A stretch of DNA of 64,000 bases from positions 486,501 to 550,500 of the forward strand of contig JAFBJZ010000454.1 of assembly GCA_016785225.1 (NCBI GenBank), written 5' to 3'. Source of the stretch: Psettodes erumei. Taxonomy: Eukaryota > Chordata > Actinopteri > Pleuronectiformes > Psettodidae. Numbering within the stretch: the stretch's first letter is position 1; the number at the start of each line of letters is the position of its first letter. The translations under genes and the position numbers were made by a program. A model generated the notes under the pieces. The model was not told the origin of the DNA, did not search any database, and worked only from the letters and a program-made list of their open reading frames with translations. Of this stretch, positions 10,790 to 22,254 are shown in pieces.

Positions 10790-10892
10790 GGAGCAGTTCA
10801 CCCTGCTGTGGCCCGACGTAGCATGAAAATGTCATTCACATGTCTGTGGTGTAGAAAGTCTTTATGCTAAGCTAGGCTAACTTCTCCCTCTC
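10790..10892. repeat. Fragment of a percomorph-type dispersed repeat
   Basis: TTAAAGGAGCAGTTCACCC at 10786-10804, and TTTATGCTAAGCTAGGCTAA at 10860-10879. Both strings resemble motifs that recur widely in percomorph genomes (AAAGG..AGTTCACCC and TATGCTAAGCTAAGCTAAC; recalled, not searched). No termini are seen. Confidence 0.5.
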
Positions 10893-10974
10893 GTCTCCTC
10901 TGTCCTGGCACGCTGCGGGCTTTGACACATGAAAGGGCCTCTGTGTGTCTTCGCAGGGTTTTTTTTTTTCTTCA

Positions 10975-11345
10975 TCTATAATTGATTTGTGTCACATAAT
11001 GAGGGAGTTACAAGGCGGAAATGAGTCCGCGGCCGAGCCAGCCGGTCCGATACGGTTTCAAAATAGCTACGGGGCCAAATTTCAAGAGGATCCTGCGGCG
11101 GAGGATCCCTCGCTGGAATCGCAGAGGGAGCGAGGAGATAGAAAGAGAGAGAAAAATAGGCATGGCAGACTTTATGCACAGGGGTGTTAGTGACAGGCTT
11201 GAAAAGAGATCTGTCCTTTTTGGGGACAGAGAGCCCCGTGTCAGAGTTGTCCTGTCCTTGTGGTGGTTGGGGCGGCGGCCTGCAGGGGTTACGCAGCGAG
11301 GGGCCGATCTTATTTGCCGAAATATAAAAGTTTGAGCTGTGCAAA
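10975..11345. promoter_or_regulatory. Candidate conserved non-coding element, GC-rich
   Basis: A non-repetitive, CpG-containing segment with long open stretches in four frames at once, none with a domain. Its flanks are low complexity, while this block has even composition with AT-rich islands (CATAATGAGGGAGTTAC, CCGAAATATAAAAG). The simultaneous open frames argue against one true exon. Conservation is a guess from texture. Confidence 0.25.
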
Positions 11346-12385
11346 CTGGGCCACTGAGCGGCTGGATTGAAGTCACAGCTACTTTTTGGACTGTGTCACT
11401 CTGACATCTCCGCTGACTTTTTACCGATAATCTCTCAAAACCCCCGAACACTGAGGAAGCACACGCAGTTACTGTGCATCGCTAATAATATCTGAGGTGT
11501 GGAGAAATGAGATTCATATTCTTCACGTTGTCGTCACATTCAAATATCCCTTCAGAGCTCGTGCATGTACCTGCTGTCACTGTAAATATCATACTCTGCT
11601 TTTAAATCTGGTACATGCAGAGGTTCTGACACGTCACACGGGTGGAAATGAATCAGCGGGTCAGAGCTGGCGGTGATGTGATCAGGAACGCCCGGGCCTG
11701 TCCCGCTGAGAGTCAGTCAAAGTGTTTGTGAGGAAGAAACGAAGAGTTTTATTTGTTTTGAAACCAGTTTTAAGTTAGATGTCAAGAAAAGGTGTCTGGC
11801 CCATAAATCACCAAAAAGTGGGAACAGGAAGCGCAGACGTTAGGAGACAAGGTAAGGAAGAAAGAACCAACCTGTCGCTGTGATGCTTAAATGATTGTGG
11901 TTTGCTGAGTGACAACAGGGCTGTTTGTGATTAGGAGTGAAGCTGAGTTGTCGAGCGGCTGCACACTCACCCAGCGAGGTTGAACATTCAGCTCAGCCGA
12001 TTAAAGAGAAGAAACTCAGGACGAAACAAATTGAACGTCTTCAGACCCGTGAGACCTGCGTCAGGTGTCACAGTCCATCCTGCTGACTCTCCTGCAGGTG
12101 CACACCTGATGTGTTTCCTTATCCACTCGTCCTGTGTGTGCAGTGAAGTATTTAGTGTTCAGACGTGATCCTCGTGGGTCCGTTTGAATCCCACACTTGG
12201 CCTGAGACGTGGCCTAAAAGCAAATCCTCGTCCCAGCATAAATCTTTGGGACGAGGGTCTCCTGAGTGTCTCCGTCATTTTGGCTCAGCTCTCGGGTCAC
12301 TTCTCTGCTTACTGTGTCCCCAAATAGATAATTTGTCCCAAAAGCAGCATGTTTAAATCCACAGTGTGGCCACGACCCACCTACA
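11346..12385. other. Unique non-coding DNA, nothing recognised
   Basis: Short overlapping frames only. An isolated AAG/GTAAGG 5' splice-like string lies near 11849 without a partner 3' site. Confidence 0.5.
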
Positions 12386-12414
12386 ACACACACACACACA
12401 CACACACACACACA
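12386..12414. repeat. (CA)n microsatellite
   Basis: About 14 units. Confidence 0.96.
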
Positions 12415-12598
12415 TCCCTTAATCACTGCAGGCGCTGCAATCTTCCCCTGCTTTATTTATGAGGCCCCTCAGCAGAAGTTGTGTGGGGGGGTGTGAGTGA
12501 ATGGCTGTGATATTGTGTTTACGTCTCAGCTTTGTGTTATTCTGATGTTTTGAGAGGTTAATAAGCTCTGGTTTGTTGCAGCACACATGTGCATGGAA

Positions 12599-12617
12599 AC
12601 ACACACACACACACACA
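12599..12617. repeat. (CA)n microsatellite
   Basis: About 9 units. Confidence 0.93.
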
Positions 12618-12876
12618 AGATTTCACAGCTGCAGCTTCTCGATTTGTTTATGAAAAATTCACAATCAGCCACAGATGATGGCGTGCGACGATCCCGTGTT
12701 GGATCCTGCGTCCTCGGCGCCACTCGGCGCCCGTGGCCGTGTTCTCGACGTGTGCAGCGCTTCCTGCATCTTCAGCACTGAAGCTACAGGCGCTTAAGAG
12801 ACACGGCGTGGCCTCCTACACACATTACATAACAAACGGCATGAACGGCGTCATGGCTGCATCTCGCAGGATGCTG

Positions 12877-12877
<1 letters not shown>

Positions 12878-12913
<36 letters not shown>
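12878..12913. repeat. (GT)n microsatellite
   Basis: About 18 units. Confidence 0.96.
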
Positions 12914-12916
<3 letters not shown>

Positions 12917-13043
12917 GATTTTACAGATCAGATGCATCTCAGCGTGGAACATTTGTTTCTCTTGGGCTGCAGCAGAGGCAGAACATAACGCACAATACAT
13001 GTTTATGCTGGAGATGTAGAAACGCAGACAGTGGAATTGTCCA

Positions 13044-13096
13044 CTGGTGGGGTGGAGGTGGGGTGGGGATGGGGGTGGGGATGGGTGGGTGGGTGT
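13044..13096 (+). repeat. GGGTG/GGGAT G-rich tract
   Basis: At least eight runs of three or more G separated by one to three bases, ending in GGGT units. The spacing fits an intramolecular G-quadruplex on the + strand. Confidence 0.85.
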
Positions 13097-13260
13097 CTTC
13101 CTCCGTCACCGGGAAGACAAATTGTTGCATCTTGTTTCCCCCAGTGAGCTCCCATCTTAACTGTGAACGATGCACTTCAGTAGGAGAGGATTCTCATATC
13201 GAATCCATTTCGACATCTAAATATAAATAGTTTTTAAACGCTCCGCCGCACGCTGTGTGC

Positions 13261-13261
<1 letters not shown>

Positions 13262-13291
<30 letters not shown>
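13262..13291. repeat. (CA)n microsatellite
   Basis: About 15 units. Confidence 0.97.
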
Positions 13292-13294
<3 letters not shown>

Positions 13295-13935
13295 CTGGTT
13301 GGTTATGTATTTTATTCATCTGATTTCATGCGCCGGCTTTAAAACTTGCAGAGGGGCCGTATCGATCCGTTCTGTCGTACATCAGCGGGAAAACAACAGC
13401 GAGGACCTCCATTGGTATTCTTCCCACGTGTGACCCGATGCTGATTCCAGCCCGGCGCCGCCGGTAAGAGGCTTGAGTCACGCCGAGTCTCCATCTTGGA
13501 TTGAAAATACAAGCGGGAATGAGGGTTTTTCCCTGGAACAACTGCAGCTTGTTGTGCAGACTGATATTATATTTATTCTTTAAAAAGATATTCTGTGTAT
13601 GCAAATATTAAATGACATCAGAGTTCGTACAGGTAGAACATCCTGTGTTTTTGTTTATTTAAAGCATTGTCGCTGTTTTGGGCTTGTGGGGCTTCTGATT
13701 GGCTGATGTAGTTTTACAGTTAGCAGATGAGAGTCCCCCTGTTTTACTAAAAATGGCCTGAGCCATTAACCTTGAGTTTTCCTTGTCAGTGTGAATGATG
13801 GCAGTTTGCAGACAAATAGAGTAAGAAGGAACCAGACTCAACCTCTGACACAATCCATTTTACACGCAGACACAACAAACAAAGATTGTCAGAATACTCT
13901 TATCTCTGCCGACACCAACGAAACACACACGGTCC

Positions 13936-13959
13936 GTGTGTGTGTGTGTGTGTGTGTGT
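13936..13959. repeat. (GT)n microsatellite
   Basis: About 12 units, preceded by a short CA stretch and GGTC, so CA and GT flank each other. Confidence 0.95.
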
Positions 13960-14362
13960 CTGAAACTGAATTTAGCTTGTGTCACTCACACTCGCCCACA
14001 CACTCACACATTCACATATAGAAACTTGTTTTCCTTTTAGTTCAATCTGTTGTTTTCAGTTTAAAACAAAGCGCGATGCCAAAGTGGAGAAAAAGATTTT
14101 GCTCTGCGCTTCACCTGCTCACACCTTCACACTATAATCATAGTGCAGGGTTACCCATCAACACATGCCCTGATGAACTGTCTTGTTGGTAGCATCGCAC
14201 CCACAAGACGCACAAACTACACAACGCGAGCCGGGTGCTAACGAGGCCGCTGTAACTGTCGCACCTTCCTCCTCGTGCTTCACGTTTCCTGTCTTCCTCC
14301 GCTTTCTCTCAGCTCTTTTTTTCATTATCTGCTCACATTTCCCAGTCCCACCTCGCACCAGA

Positions 14363-14406
14363 CGCACACACAAACACACACACACAATCATAACACACAC
14401 AAAAGT
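14363..14406. repeat. Imperfect (CA)n stretch
   Basis: CACACA blocks broken by AACACA and ATCATAACA. Confidence 0.85.
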
Positions 14407-14539
14407 TGTGATGACACAGTGTTGATGCTTCACAGGCACACCGTGCGAGAGATAACACACACACACATGCACAGAGTTCCAGCGCTGTGACACACTGAAG
14501 CTCACCCCCTCATTGTCACAGTTTCCTGCCTGAGTGTGA

Positions 14540-14541
<2 letters not shown>

Positions 14542-14592
<51 letters not shown>
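14542..14592. repeat. (GT)n microsatellite
   Basis: About 25 units. Confidence 0.97.
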
Positions 14593-14595
<3 letters not shown>

Positions 14596-14952
14596 TGTCA
14601 CTCTGTTACACTTCTACTGTAAGTCGTGACATGCATAATGTAAAGGTCTGCTGGCGTTTCCATGCAGATCACCGTCAGCGGCCGGATGTGTTGCTCATAG
14701 AGATTCACTCCGACGTTATTGTACTTTTGTAAGTGTGTCAGCTCCACCCCGCTGCTTCAGAAGTGCAAATCTCTCTTCTTCTTCCTCTTCATCGCTTACT
14801 GTGGGGTGTGTTGTGTGTGCACACGTGTGCGTGTGTACAGTACGTGTGTCGTGTTTACCTGTGTGACTGGAAACATCGGCCAATACCTTTCATAAAAAGA
14901 AAACGTAGAAATGGGGAAAAATAGAGTGATGGTGGTCTTTGAAGTTATATTA

Positions 14953-14953
<1 letters not shown>

Positions 14954-14985
<32 letters not shown>
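14954..14985. repeat. (CA)n microsatellite
   Basis: About 16 units. Confidence 0.97.
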
Positions 14986-14987
<2 letters not shown>

Positions 14988-15604
14988 TACTCCTTCATTT
15001 TCGCTCCCTTGGGACGGCCCTCTGTTTGTGCATGCATAATCCTGCCTCTTAATGGAGAGAGAGTGATGCTGCAGTGTAAGACCCACTGATGGACTCTGCA
15101 ACCACCTTTCCTCAACAGTTTGAAGAAGAAGAGAGAAAAAAAAGTTATTAACTGTGTTAAATAGCTCCAGTGCCATGGTGTGTTTGTGTTTTTTAAAATC
15201 TGTGCCTTGATATTAACAAAACACATATTTTGTTTGCCGCCTCTGGGGAGCTCTGGACCGGCGCGCGTTTTATGATCTTCAAGTGTTTTCATGAATATTT
15301 CATGCTTTCATTTTCACGCTGTGAACGCGAGCTTGTGTGAACGCACCCCCGCGACGGGCCGGCGACCCGCCCGGGCCGTGGCCGCGGCTCTTCCCGCTGC
15401 ATGCTGGGATGCTCTGTACCTCTGTCACCCCGAGAAAATATGAATGAAACGCTGAAAATGGATGAAAGTGCTGCAAACTGGGTTTTCGAAACAGTCGGCA
15501 CACTTTTTTTTTTTTATTGTACCACAACGTTCACTTGCAGCCCTAACGCAGAGTTGTTCAGCCACATCGTGACACGCAACATGTCACACACTGATGTCCT
15601 GGAG

Positions 15605-15606
<2 letters not shown>

Positions 15607-15642
<36 letters not shown>
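15607..15642. repeat. (CA)n microsatellite
   Basis: About 18 units. Confidence 0.97.
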
Positions 15643-15644
<2 letters not shown>

Positions 15645-16059
15645 TGGAGTCGCACATAAAACAGTGTGGATGTGACATGACGGACTGACTGGACATGAAT
15701 AAACCTGAGCGATGTGAGGAGGCTGACGGTGACTCCATCAGTCAGCTGATAGCCGTAATGGTAAAGAAGTAGCTACCAAGCCTTTGTGCAATTTCACAAC
15801 TCCTCAGTAGTTCTCTTTTATTGCTCCATCTATTTGTTGTAGTTTAAGAGAAGAACCGTAAGGTTTTAACAGCCCTATTTATTCTTTTTTCCCATGAACC
15901 GAAAAAAAAGAAAAGAAAAACACGGCTCAGGCGGGCTGATAAAAATGGATTATGTCTCTGGAGTCCTGCCTGCCTGCTCTGTCTCAGGGGCCGGCGCTCC
16001 TCCCGGGGGGGGGAGTGTTTAGATTTCTGGGGTTATAGGGATGAATCGGAGACGAGACG

Positions 16060-16340
16060 GCGAGCGGCTCCAGAAAACACCAACCACCCATCTACAATAT
16101 AGTCTAAATGAAGTTCTGTCTGCGCGCCGGGGTAATCGCCGTGCAGAAAATCTTCGCCACACAAGCGCGTAGGTATTTCATTATTACGTTTTAAAAGATT
16201 TCAACACTTGAGCAGTTTCTAAGTCTGAACTGAAATTAGTTCATTTAAATCCTTGTTATCTCCCGCAGACAAGCCGGCGCTTTGGTTAACATTAAAGTGC
16301 AATGTATGTACTTTGTGACGCTCGAGAGTCGGCGGGAGAA
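16060..16340. promoter_or_regulatory. Candidate conserved non-coding element
   Basis: Non-repetitive segment with AT-rich cores inside GC-rich DNA, including TATTTCATTATTACG, AAATTAGTTCATTTAAAT and CATTAAAGTGCAATG. No coding frame is seen. The call rests on texture only. Confidence 0.25.
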
Positions 16341-16618
16341 GGAAGAAAAAAAAAAGCGAAGCTCGGCGGCGCTCGCTAAAATAAGACTTAATGCGCTCAG
16401 GTAGCGTGTGTCAGGAAATAAGATTGACAGGCCTTTGCTTTGCCATTGTGTCGGCGCTCAGGCGCCACGGTGCAGAGACCGGCGTGAAATCCGCAAATCG
16501 CCAGAGAAAGCAGCCTCTGCAGTGAAGTGGAATTAGCCACGGAGCTTGCGGCCGTGGAATTAGAGCAACAGTGGCAGGTCAGACCCCTGAAGAGTCTGCC
16601 TGAAAGCTACATTTGGAC

Positions 16619-16637
16619 TTTTTTTTTTTTTTTTTTT
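16619..16637. repeat. Poly-T tract
   Basis: About 19 T with no recognisable retroposon body next to it. Confidence 0.85.
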
Positions 16638-17106
16638 CACGGCGTGACTTATCCTCGGCAAAGCGCGGGGACAAAGATTCCTCCTGGAGATGGTTCACCA
16701 GCCACGTCTGCATCAGAGAGAGCGAAGATGTGAAGACACAGGAGCGTCGCCCGTTCAGTCAGGTGACGCCAATTAGATCTGAACCTGAAGTCATCGCCCT
16801 GTGTAAATAAAACACACCTCTTTAAAGATCACGCTGCTGTCTTGGCAGATGATGAGAAGGAGATTAGCGGCGTTTTTCTTCCCGCCCTGCAGGAGCACCA
16901 GTCGCTTCGTACTGTGTTGGTATCTGGCGTTTAATGCGGCAGGCGGAGGAAGGCAGCTTTGTCTCAGACCGGATATTCTGATTTCTGAAGCCAGGAGCTT
17001 TTTGACTTGAGAAATTAGTTGATTTGAAAAGAAGGAAATCGCCGTCATCAACACCTTTAAAACTGCATCATTTCGGCTGAAGGGCCCGGGCGCACACAGC
17101 TCGCGA

Positions 17107-17138
17107 CGAGGCCGCCGAGTCCCCTCAGCTCGGCCTCG
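17107..17138. repeat. GC-rich inverted repeat
   Basis: CGAGGCCG at 17107-17114 and CGGCCTCG at 17131-17138 are perfect 8-bp inverted copies around a 16-nt spacer. It could extrude as a hairpin. Confidence 0.6.
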
Positions 17139-17335
17139 CCGACTGCATCACACGGCGACGGTCATGAAATCAGCTCCCATCAAGCCCGGCGGTCCGACCG
17201 GCTCCTCTGGCTGATTGGACTCGGTTTGCGGCCGAACAGAACCAATTTATCCAGCGACTCTCCTCGGGTGCTGGCGCTGGATGTGCACGTGACTTAGTGA
17301 GTGTGCACGCTGACATACAGGAAGAGCATGAAGTG

Positions 17336-17336
<1 letters not shown>

Positions 17337-17369
<33 letters not shown>
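17337..17369. repeat. (CA)n microsatellite
   Basis: About 16 units. Confidence 0.97.
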
Positions 17370-17372
<3 letters not shown>

Positions 17373-17470
17373 CAGGGTGAAGTGTCCAGCAGTAATGGGC
17401 CTTCTAAGCTCGGCTGAAACACTCAGTCACCCTCTCAGCTGGAAAACTGATTCCTCCAAGATTCCCATTC

Positions 17471-17474
<4 letters not shown>

Positions 17475-17527
<53 letters not shown>
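17475..17527. repeat. (GT)n microsatellite
   Basis: About 26 units. It lies 105 bp from the (CA)n at 17337-17369 in inverted orientation. Confidence 0.97.
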
Positions 17528-17528
<1 letters not shown>

Positions 17529-17879
17529 TGAGGATAGCTCTATCTATCCACCCACAGCAGGTATACACTTTATAAAACAGCAGCTGCTTGGCAGATGAAT
17601 CATTTTAAAAGAGGAGCGCGCCGTTTCGCAGGAGGCAGTTTATTCTATCTCAGGCCGACCACGATTGTTTCCTCGCTTTAACCAAGCCGCCGTACCGACC
17701 AATGATGTTTCAGTATCAGCCTGATCAGGTCACTGTTGGGTTTAAGCTTAACTGAACCATTTTCAAGCTTTAAATCCAGGTTTAGGCTGGGTGAGTGTCG
17801 TTCCAAGAGAGTTTATCTGAAAAAATCCCTGCTGAAAGAAAATGAAGACTGTTGTGAAACCACGGTGAGAGCACAGACC

Positions 17880-18185
17880 ACAAAAAAATGGACGTCGCCT
17901 CCAGGTTTGAAGTTTTTTTAACCCGTCTTCTGCTGACTGACCATCAGGGGGCGACTCCATGAGAAAATGGATTTCTGACTCCACATTTTCAGAGTTTATG
18001 TCTCAGTCTCTAGTTTCAAATCTTCTTCAACACAACTTGACGTTCACTTTGTAAATTATGATCCAGTTACTGGGAAAAACAAGACCAGGAAGCAGGGGAT
18101 GTTTTGGGGGTGTGGCTAGGGTGTGATTGACAGGTAGCAGAGTGAAAGTTAAAGTCCTCGACTTCTGGTTTTACAACTGCTGAAG
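17880..18185 (+). mobile_element. Dispersed fish repeat copy with CTCF-like motif
   Basis: The order of strings is: GGACGTCGCCTCCAGG; ACTGACCATCAGGGGGCGAC; ATGAGAAAATGG; TTTATGTCTCAGTCTCTAG; TTTCAAATCTTCTTCAACAC; GTAAATTATGATCC; GGGTGTGGCTAGGGTGTGAT; TTGACAGGTAGC. I recall these recurring in this order (gggcgactcc, agtctctagtttcaa, gtggctagg-gtgattgacagg) in an unclassified high-copy repeat of many teleosts; I have not searched for it. No transposase or reverse transcriptase is visible. It carries a CCATCAGGGGGCG core (17941-17953) fitting the CTCF consensus. Confidence 0.6.
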
Positions 18186-18249
18186 TTTTCCTGAATCACA
18201 GCCTCCCTCTTTTTTTTAAAAATCCATTTGTACGGAGAAAACATGGACT

Positions 18250-18250
<1 letters not shown>

Positions 18251-18283
<33 letters not shown>
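18251..18283. repeat. (GT)n microsatellite
   Basis: About 16 units. Confidence 0.97.
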
Positions 18284-18285
<2 letters not shown>

Positions 18286-18539
18286 TTGAAGCAGCGTAAT
18301 AACACTTTGGCTAAACGCCGTTGGCCGCGCTGGCCAACCTGGAGTACCTGGTGATGAGAGAGTGGGTTGCCACTATAAATACTGAGCTGTCTGATTCACG
18401 TAGCCCACATGGCTCCACTCATTCATCATCTATTGTTCTTCACACTCCCACAAGAGGCACCTGAAAGAGGAGAGGAGGAGCGCGGGAATACGACAGGCCT
18501 CGGAGAGGATGAAACGAGCGAACGTGAGGATTGTCGCGT

Positions 18540-18585
18540 GCGTGTGTGTGTTTGTGTGCGTTTGTGTGCGTTTGTGTGCGTGCGG
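18540..18585. repeat. TTTGTGTGCG decamer tandem repeat
   Basis: The 10-mer GTGTGCGTTT is repeated about three times after a short GT run. Confidence 0.85.
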
Positions 18586-18888
18586 CAGGGCGGCCCGGGG
18601 AGGCACACATATTTGTTTCCTCTCAACCGTGATGTTCAGCTTTGGTTTGATTAATGTGGCGCCGTCTTTTGGATTTATCTTAAGCCTTTCAAATTGGAAA
18701 CTGTTGTGGTGATGCGGACAGTGTGCGTTGTGTGCATGCATGTGGGCGCGTCACAGGAAAACCGGCGTTTCCCGCCGCGCGTTGAGAGGAGCAGTCATGT
18801 TTCAACCGACGACGGGAGGAGCCACTTTTTGGTCTCGGTCACATCTTGCAGCAGTGACAATTTATTTTAGACTTTCTCTCACACTTAT

Positions 18889-18896
<8 letters not shown>

Positions 18897-18923
<27 letters not shown>
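18897..18923. repeat. (GT)n microsatellite
   Basis: About 13 units. Confidence 0.96.
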
Positions 18924-18927
<4 letters not shown>

Positions 18928-19065
18928 CAAAGGAAGTACAGGGTAAGAGAAACAGACGAGTAAAGCACATTCCCACCTCACGCTGTGGCGACAGACGGTA
19001 GCCATGGCAACCCCGCCCCCACTCAAATATCTTCTTAACGAATCGAACGCTTCTCGGTGTGTTTT

Positions 19066-19070
<5 letters not shown>

Positions 19071-19107
<37 letters not shown>
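19071..19107. repeat. (GT)n microsatellite
   Basis: About 18 units. Confidence 0.97.
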
Positions 19108-19108
<1 letters not shown>

Positions 19109-19673
19109 AGCGCTGACACAAACTGAGCATCGAGGAGAGTTTTGAACCATCATCCTCTGAATAGAAAGAGTCAGCTGAGGTTAGGAGACGAGGCGGCGAT
19201 GAAGGTTTTACTCAGGAGCGAGCGATGAAGTAGCGACGCTCGTGTCTGAGCTGCGCGCTGTGACATCACCTCGCCTCCTCGCGCCCGTCGCAGAGGCTGA
19301 ACGTCGCTCAGGTGAAACCTCAGAAATGCCGAACGATCCAGCCGACGCAGGGGTTTGATGGCGGCGGTGTCACAGGTGCTCCTCTGGGTCACACTGAGAC
19401 GCTCCCTGGCTCCACCTGAAGCTTGAACAAAAAAAAAACTACCACTTTATTTCTTAAAAATGAAGTTTGCACAGGGTAAAGATCCCACCCGCAGCTGCGT
19501 GACTCGGTTGCATCGTCCGATTACCGCAGCGGGCTGAGGTCACGCGGCAGGAAGCTGTTTTTTTCTGGGTATCACAAGGATAGATTTTAAAAAATGATAT
19601 CTTGATAAACAAAAATCCTATGGTGCTGATTTCCAATTGTGAATGATGTTTTTGCTAACATGAAGGTCAGAGA

Positions 19674-19730
19674 GCAGCAGCAGCAGCAGCAGAACAGCCC
19701 CCACCCACCCCACCCACCCCACCCTCCCCA
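19674..19730. repeat. (CAG)n followed by CCCACC tract
   Basis: Six to seven CAG units (19674-19693), then C-runs separated by A (19698-19730). The - strand of the second part fits a G-quadruplex pattern. Confidence 0.88.
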
Positions 19731-19897
19731 GGAGTTATTTGAGATGCAGCACCCGCCTCGTGACCCGTCTCCCGACCTTGTCAGCAGGGTTGCTGCATTA
19801 ATACCGGCCTCCCTCTGCACCGCGGTTACGTGTTGTACAGCTAAAAATTTCCACGCTGCACAGTATGGACTTTATATGACGGTGTAGCCAAAGTTTA

Positions 19898-19921
19898 CAC
19901 CACCCACCCCCACCCACCCCC
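19898..19921 (-). repeat. CCCACC tract
   Basis: Short C-rich repeat. Its - strand has four or more G-runs. Confidence 0.85.
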
Positions 19922-20639
19922 GGTGAAAGAGACGGTTCCCTCATTGAAACGATTATTAATGTGACTCTTTCGCTCCGCTGAGGTTTGCATCCATCATCTG
20001 ACGGCCGGTTGAACATTTCTGCGTGACTTGAATTACTGTCGCAAAACAATGCGCCTTCGCCAAACATGGCAACACAAACACACACAGACAGACACACATG
20101 CGCAGGTCTGATGGCGCACAAAGCCTCCCAGCAGGCCGCTGTGAGGCCGCCTCCGTGTCTCACGCGGTAATCGATCAGCCGATACCTTCGTGACTGCGGC
20201 CCTGCGGCCTCCTCCTGTTGCCGTAGCGATGGCAGGTGTTGTGGACACCTCCGCCTGTGGAGTGGACGGGGTGTTGCCGCTGCACAGTTCTCCCCGCTGT
20301 TTGTTCTCCCTCCCCAGGATCAGGCTCTCCTCTCCTGACGGAGACGGGAGAATGACACAAAAACGTATTTTGCACAATTTTGTCATGCGCCGGTTGTGTC
20401 TGCTCCGCCCTAAAGTGCGTCTGTTGTGGGCGCATGGCTTCATAATCTCCATTTCACTCCACACTTTTCTTTTCTTTTCTTTTTTTAAAGAGAACACTTA
20501 TATTTCACAGCTGGTGAGCTGCTGATGAAGCGTGAAGCAGGAGCTCCTTATGTTTCTGACGTTAAATTTTGAGCTGTCCCTCACGACCGGAGCGCCGAAC
20601 GCTCGCTCGGATCGCGCTTTGTAAACCCGGCCTCAGAAG

Positions 20640-20820
20640 AGGCTGCAGCCGGCTCGCTACCGCCGATCAGTCAATGTAATGGATTGTGCATAATGATGGT
20701 GTTATGTTAATGGACTTCCAAAATTAATTATCTGTAGATTTACAGATCTAAAAACTAATTGCGTTTTGCTTAAAGTGAATCATTTCTGGTGAAAGAAAAA
20801 TGATTTTCACAGGCAGCCTT
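20640..20820. promoter_or_regulatory. Candidate enhancer-like CNE with homeodomain sites
   Basis: AT-rich block with TAATGGATTG (20677-20686), TTAATGG (20707-20713), ATTAATTA (20723-20730) and CTAATTG (20755-20761), plus the inverted pair TAGAT...ATCTA at 20735-20750. Four TAAT-core homeodomain-type sites within about 85 bp, in DNA without simple repeats, is typical of developmental CNEs. No conservation data are available here. Confidence 0.35.
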
Positions 20821-21081
20821 TGTTTGTATTTGTGCGTTTGTGGATTTGCAGCGGGGATATACATGTTGAGGAGGATGTGTGTGTTTATCTTGGCTGCATG
20901 TCGAGGCTCACCGCTGTCTTCCTGGGGAATATGTGTGTGTGTGATGTGGGGTGTCGGCGGCGCCGGGTGTGCGAGGCTATCGTCCGCTTACAGATGTGCG
21001 TGCATCGCCTCTCCACAAATTGCTGGGCAACACTTGTTCGGCGGAGTCAAACCGTCACCTGCATGCTCGATGCTACCCCCC

Positions 21082-21099
21082 CACACACACACACACACT
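21082..21099. repeat. Short (CA)n microsatellite
   Basis: About 9 units after a C-run. Confidence 0.9.
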
Positions 21100-21429
21100 C
21101 ATTACAATAGTGCTGACTCCATCGCTGCTCTCTACTCATATGTTTTTGTGTGCAAATTTGTGTAATTGTCATTTGTTTTGCAGAGAGAGGGGATGGAAAC
21201 ATGTTTAGTGTTACGTGATGGGAAAGTGTTTAATTGATAATGGTAAATGTAAACTACATGTCCACACACACGTGTCACCTCAACGTCATGTGACCCGTGT
21301 GTGAAGTGACACAACTGGCTGCTCCAACACGAGCGCACAACTCCAACAGTCACGCTCCGGTGAAGTTTCCAGAAAAGATTGTGGTCACTATTAAAGAAAT
21401 GAAAAGAAAGAGGGACAGCTGTACTTTGT

Positions 21430-22250
21430 GTGTGTGTGTGCGTCACATGTGAGAGAGTGTGTAACAGTACGATTGTGTAAGGAGCTCTGTAATAGGATTG
21501 AGGGCCATCTGCCTCCCTGTGCTGCCCACAGACCGTCTACTACGCCTGAAGGCTCCCGGCAGCAGCGGCAGCCAGCGACAGATAGCGCCAGCTTCGTTTC
21601 CTCGGGAAGAAGTCAGGAGAAAGTGCCGTCAGCTGATTCGTTTCACTTTGCGTCTTGGCCGCATGACGTCTGTCCACGTCTCGGTCGGAGCGTTTCAGTT
21701 GCAGGTGGCGGATCTTTAGGTGAGCGACCCGCTGACCCCTCAGATCTTCAGACTCCTGCGATGGGATTCCCACGTCTGTGAGCCGCGCGACCTTTAGAAA
21801 TCCTGACTTTATGCTGATGTTCCTACCGAGGAGCAACCCCCTGCTGCCGAGCAGCACGGTAATTAAGTCTCTCATCTTAATCCGATGGCTGAGTCCACTA
21901 GGAAAAAAAAAAAAGATAATGTCACTTCAGGTTTCCGAGAAGAAGGAAGAGCGTCCGCCTCATTAGCGAGCAGTCCTGACTGCGGGTCGCGCATTTAGCC
22001 GACGTTACTTGAAACAAGTGGCAGATCGTCTTCAGCTCCGTCTGAAGCTGAGTTCCTCCTCTGTGACACGTCGCCTGTCTCGTTTACATCCGATAAGACG
22101 ACGAGAACTGAGCGTCTAAATGTTACGATCTCCGGAGGGAAGTTCTGCTTCTGCATGCAGAGCGTGGCCCGATCCAGGGTCTTGCTCAAGGGCACATTAG
22201 ATATTACAAAGACTTCCCTGCGACTCCACAAAGTTTTACTTTGAGAAAAA
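21430..22250. other. Unique DNA with overlapping open frames, no gene accepted
   Basis: Frames of 73-117 codons are open on both strands at 21428-21875. They overlap, lack splice context and have no recognisable domain. GC-rich composition explains the low stop density. Confidence 0.4.
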
Positions 22251-22254
22251 AAAA

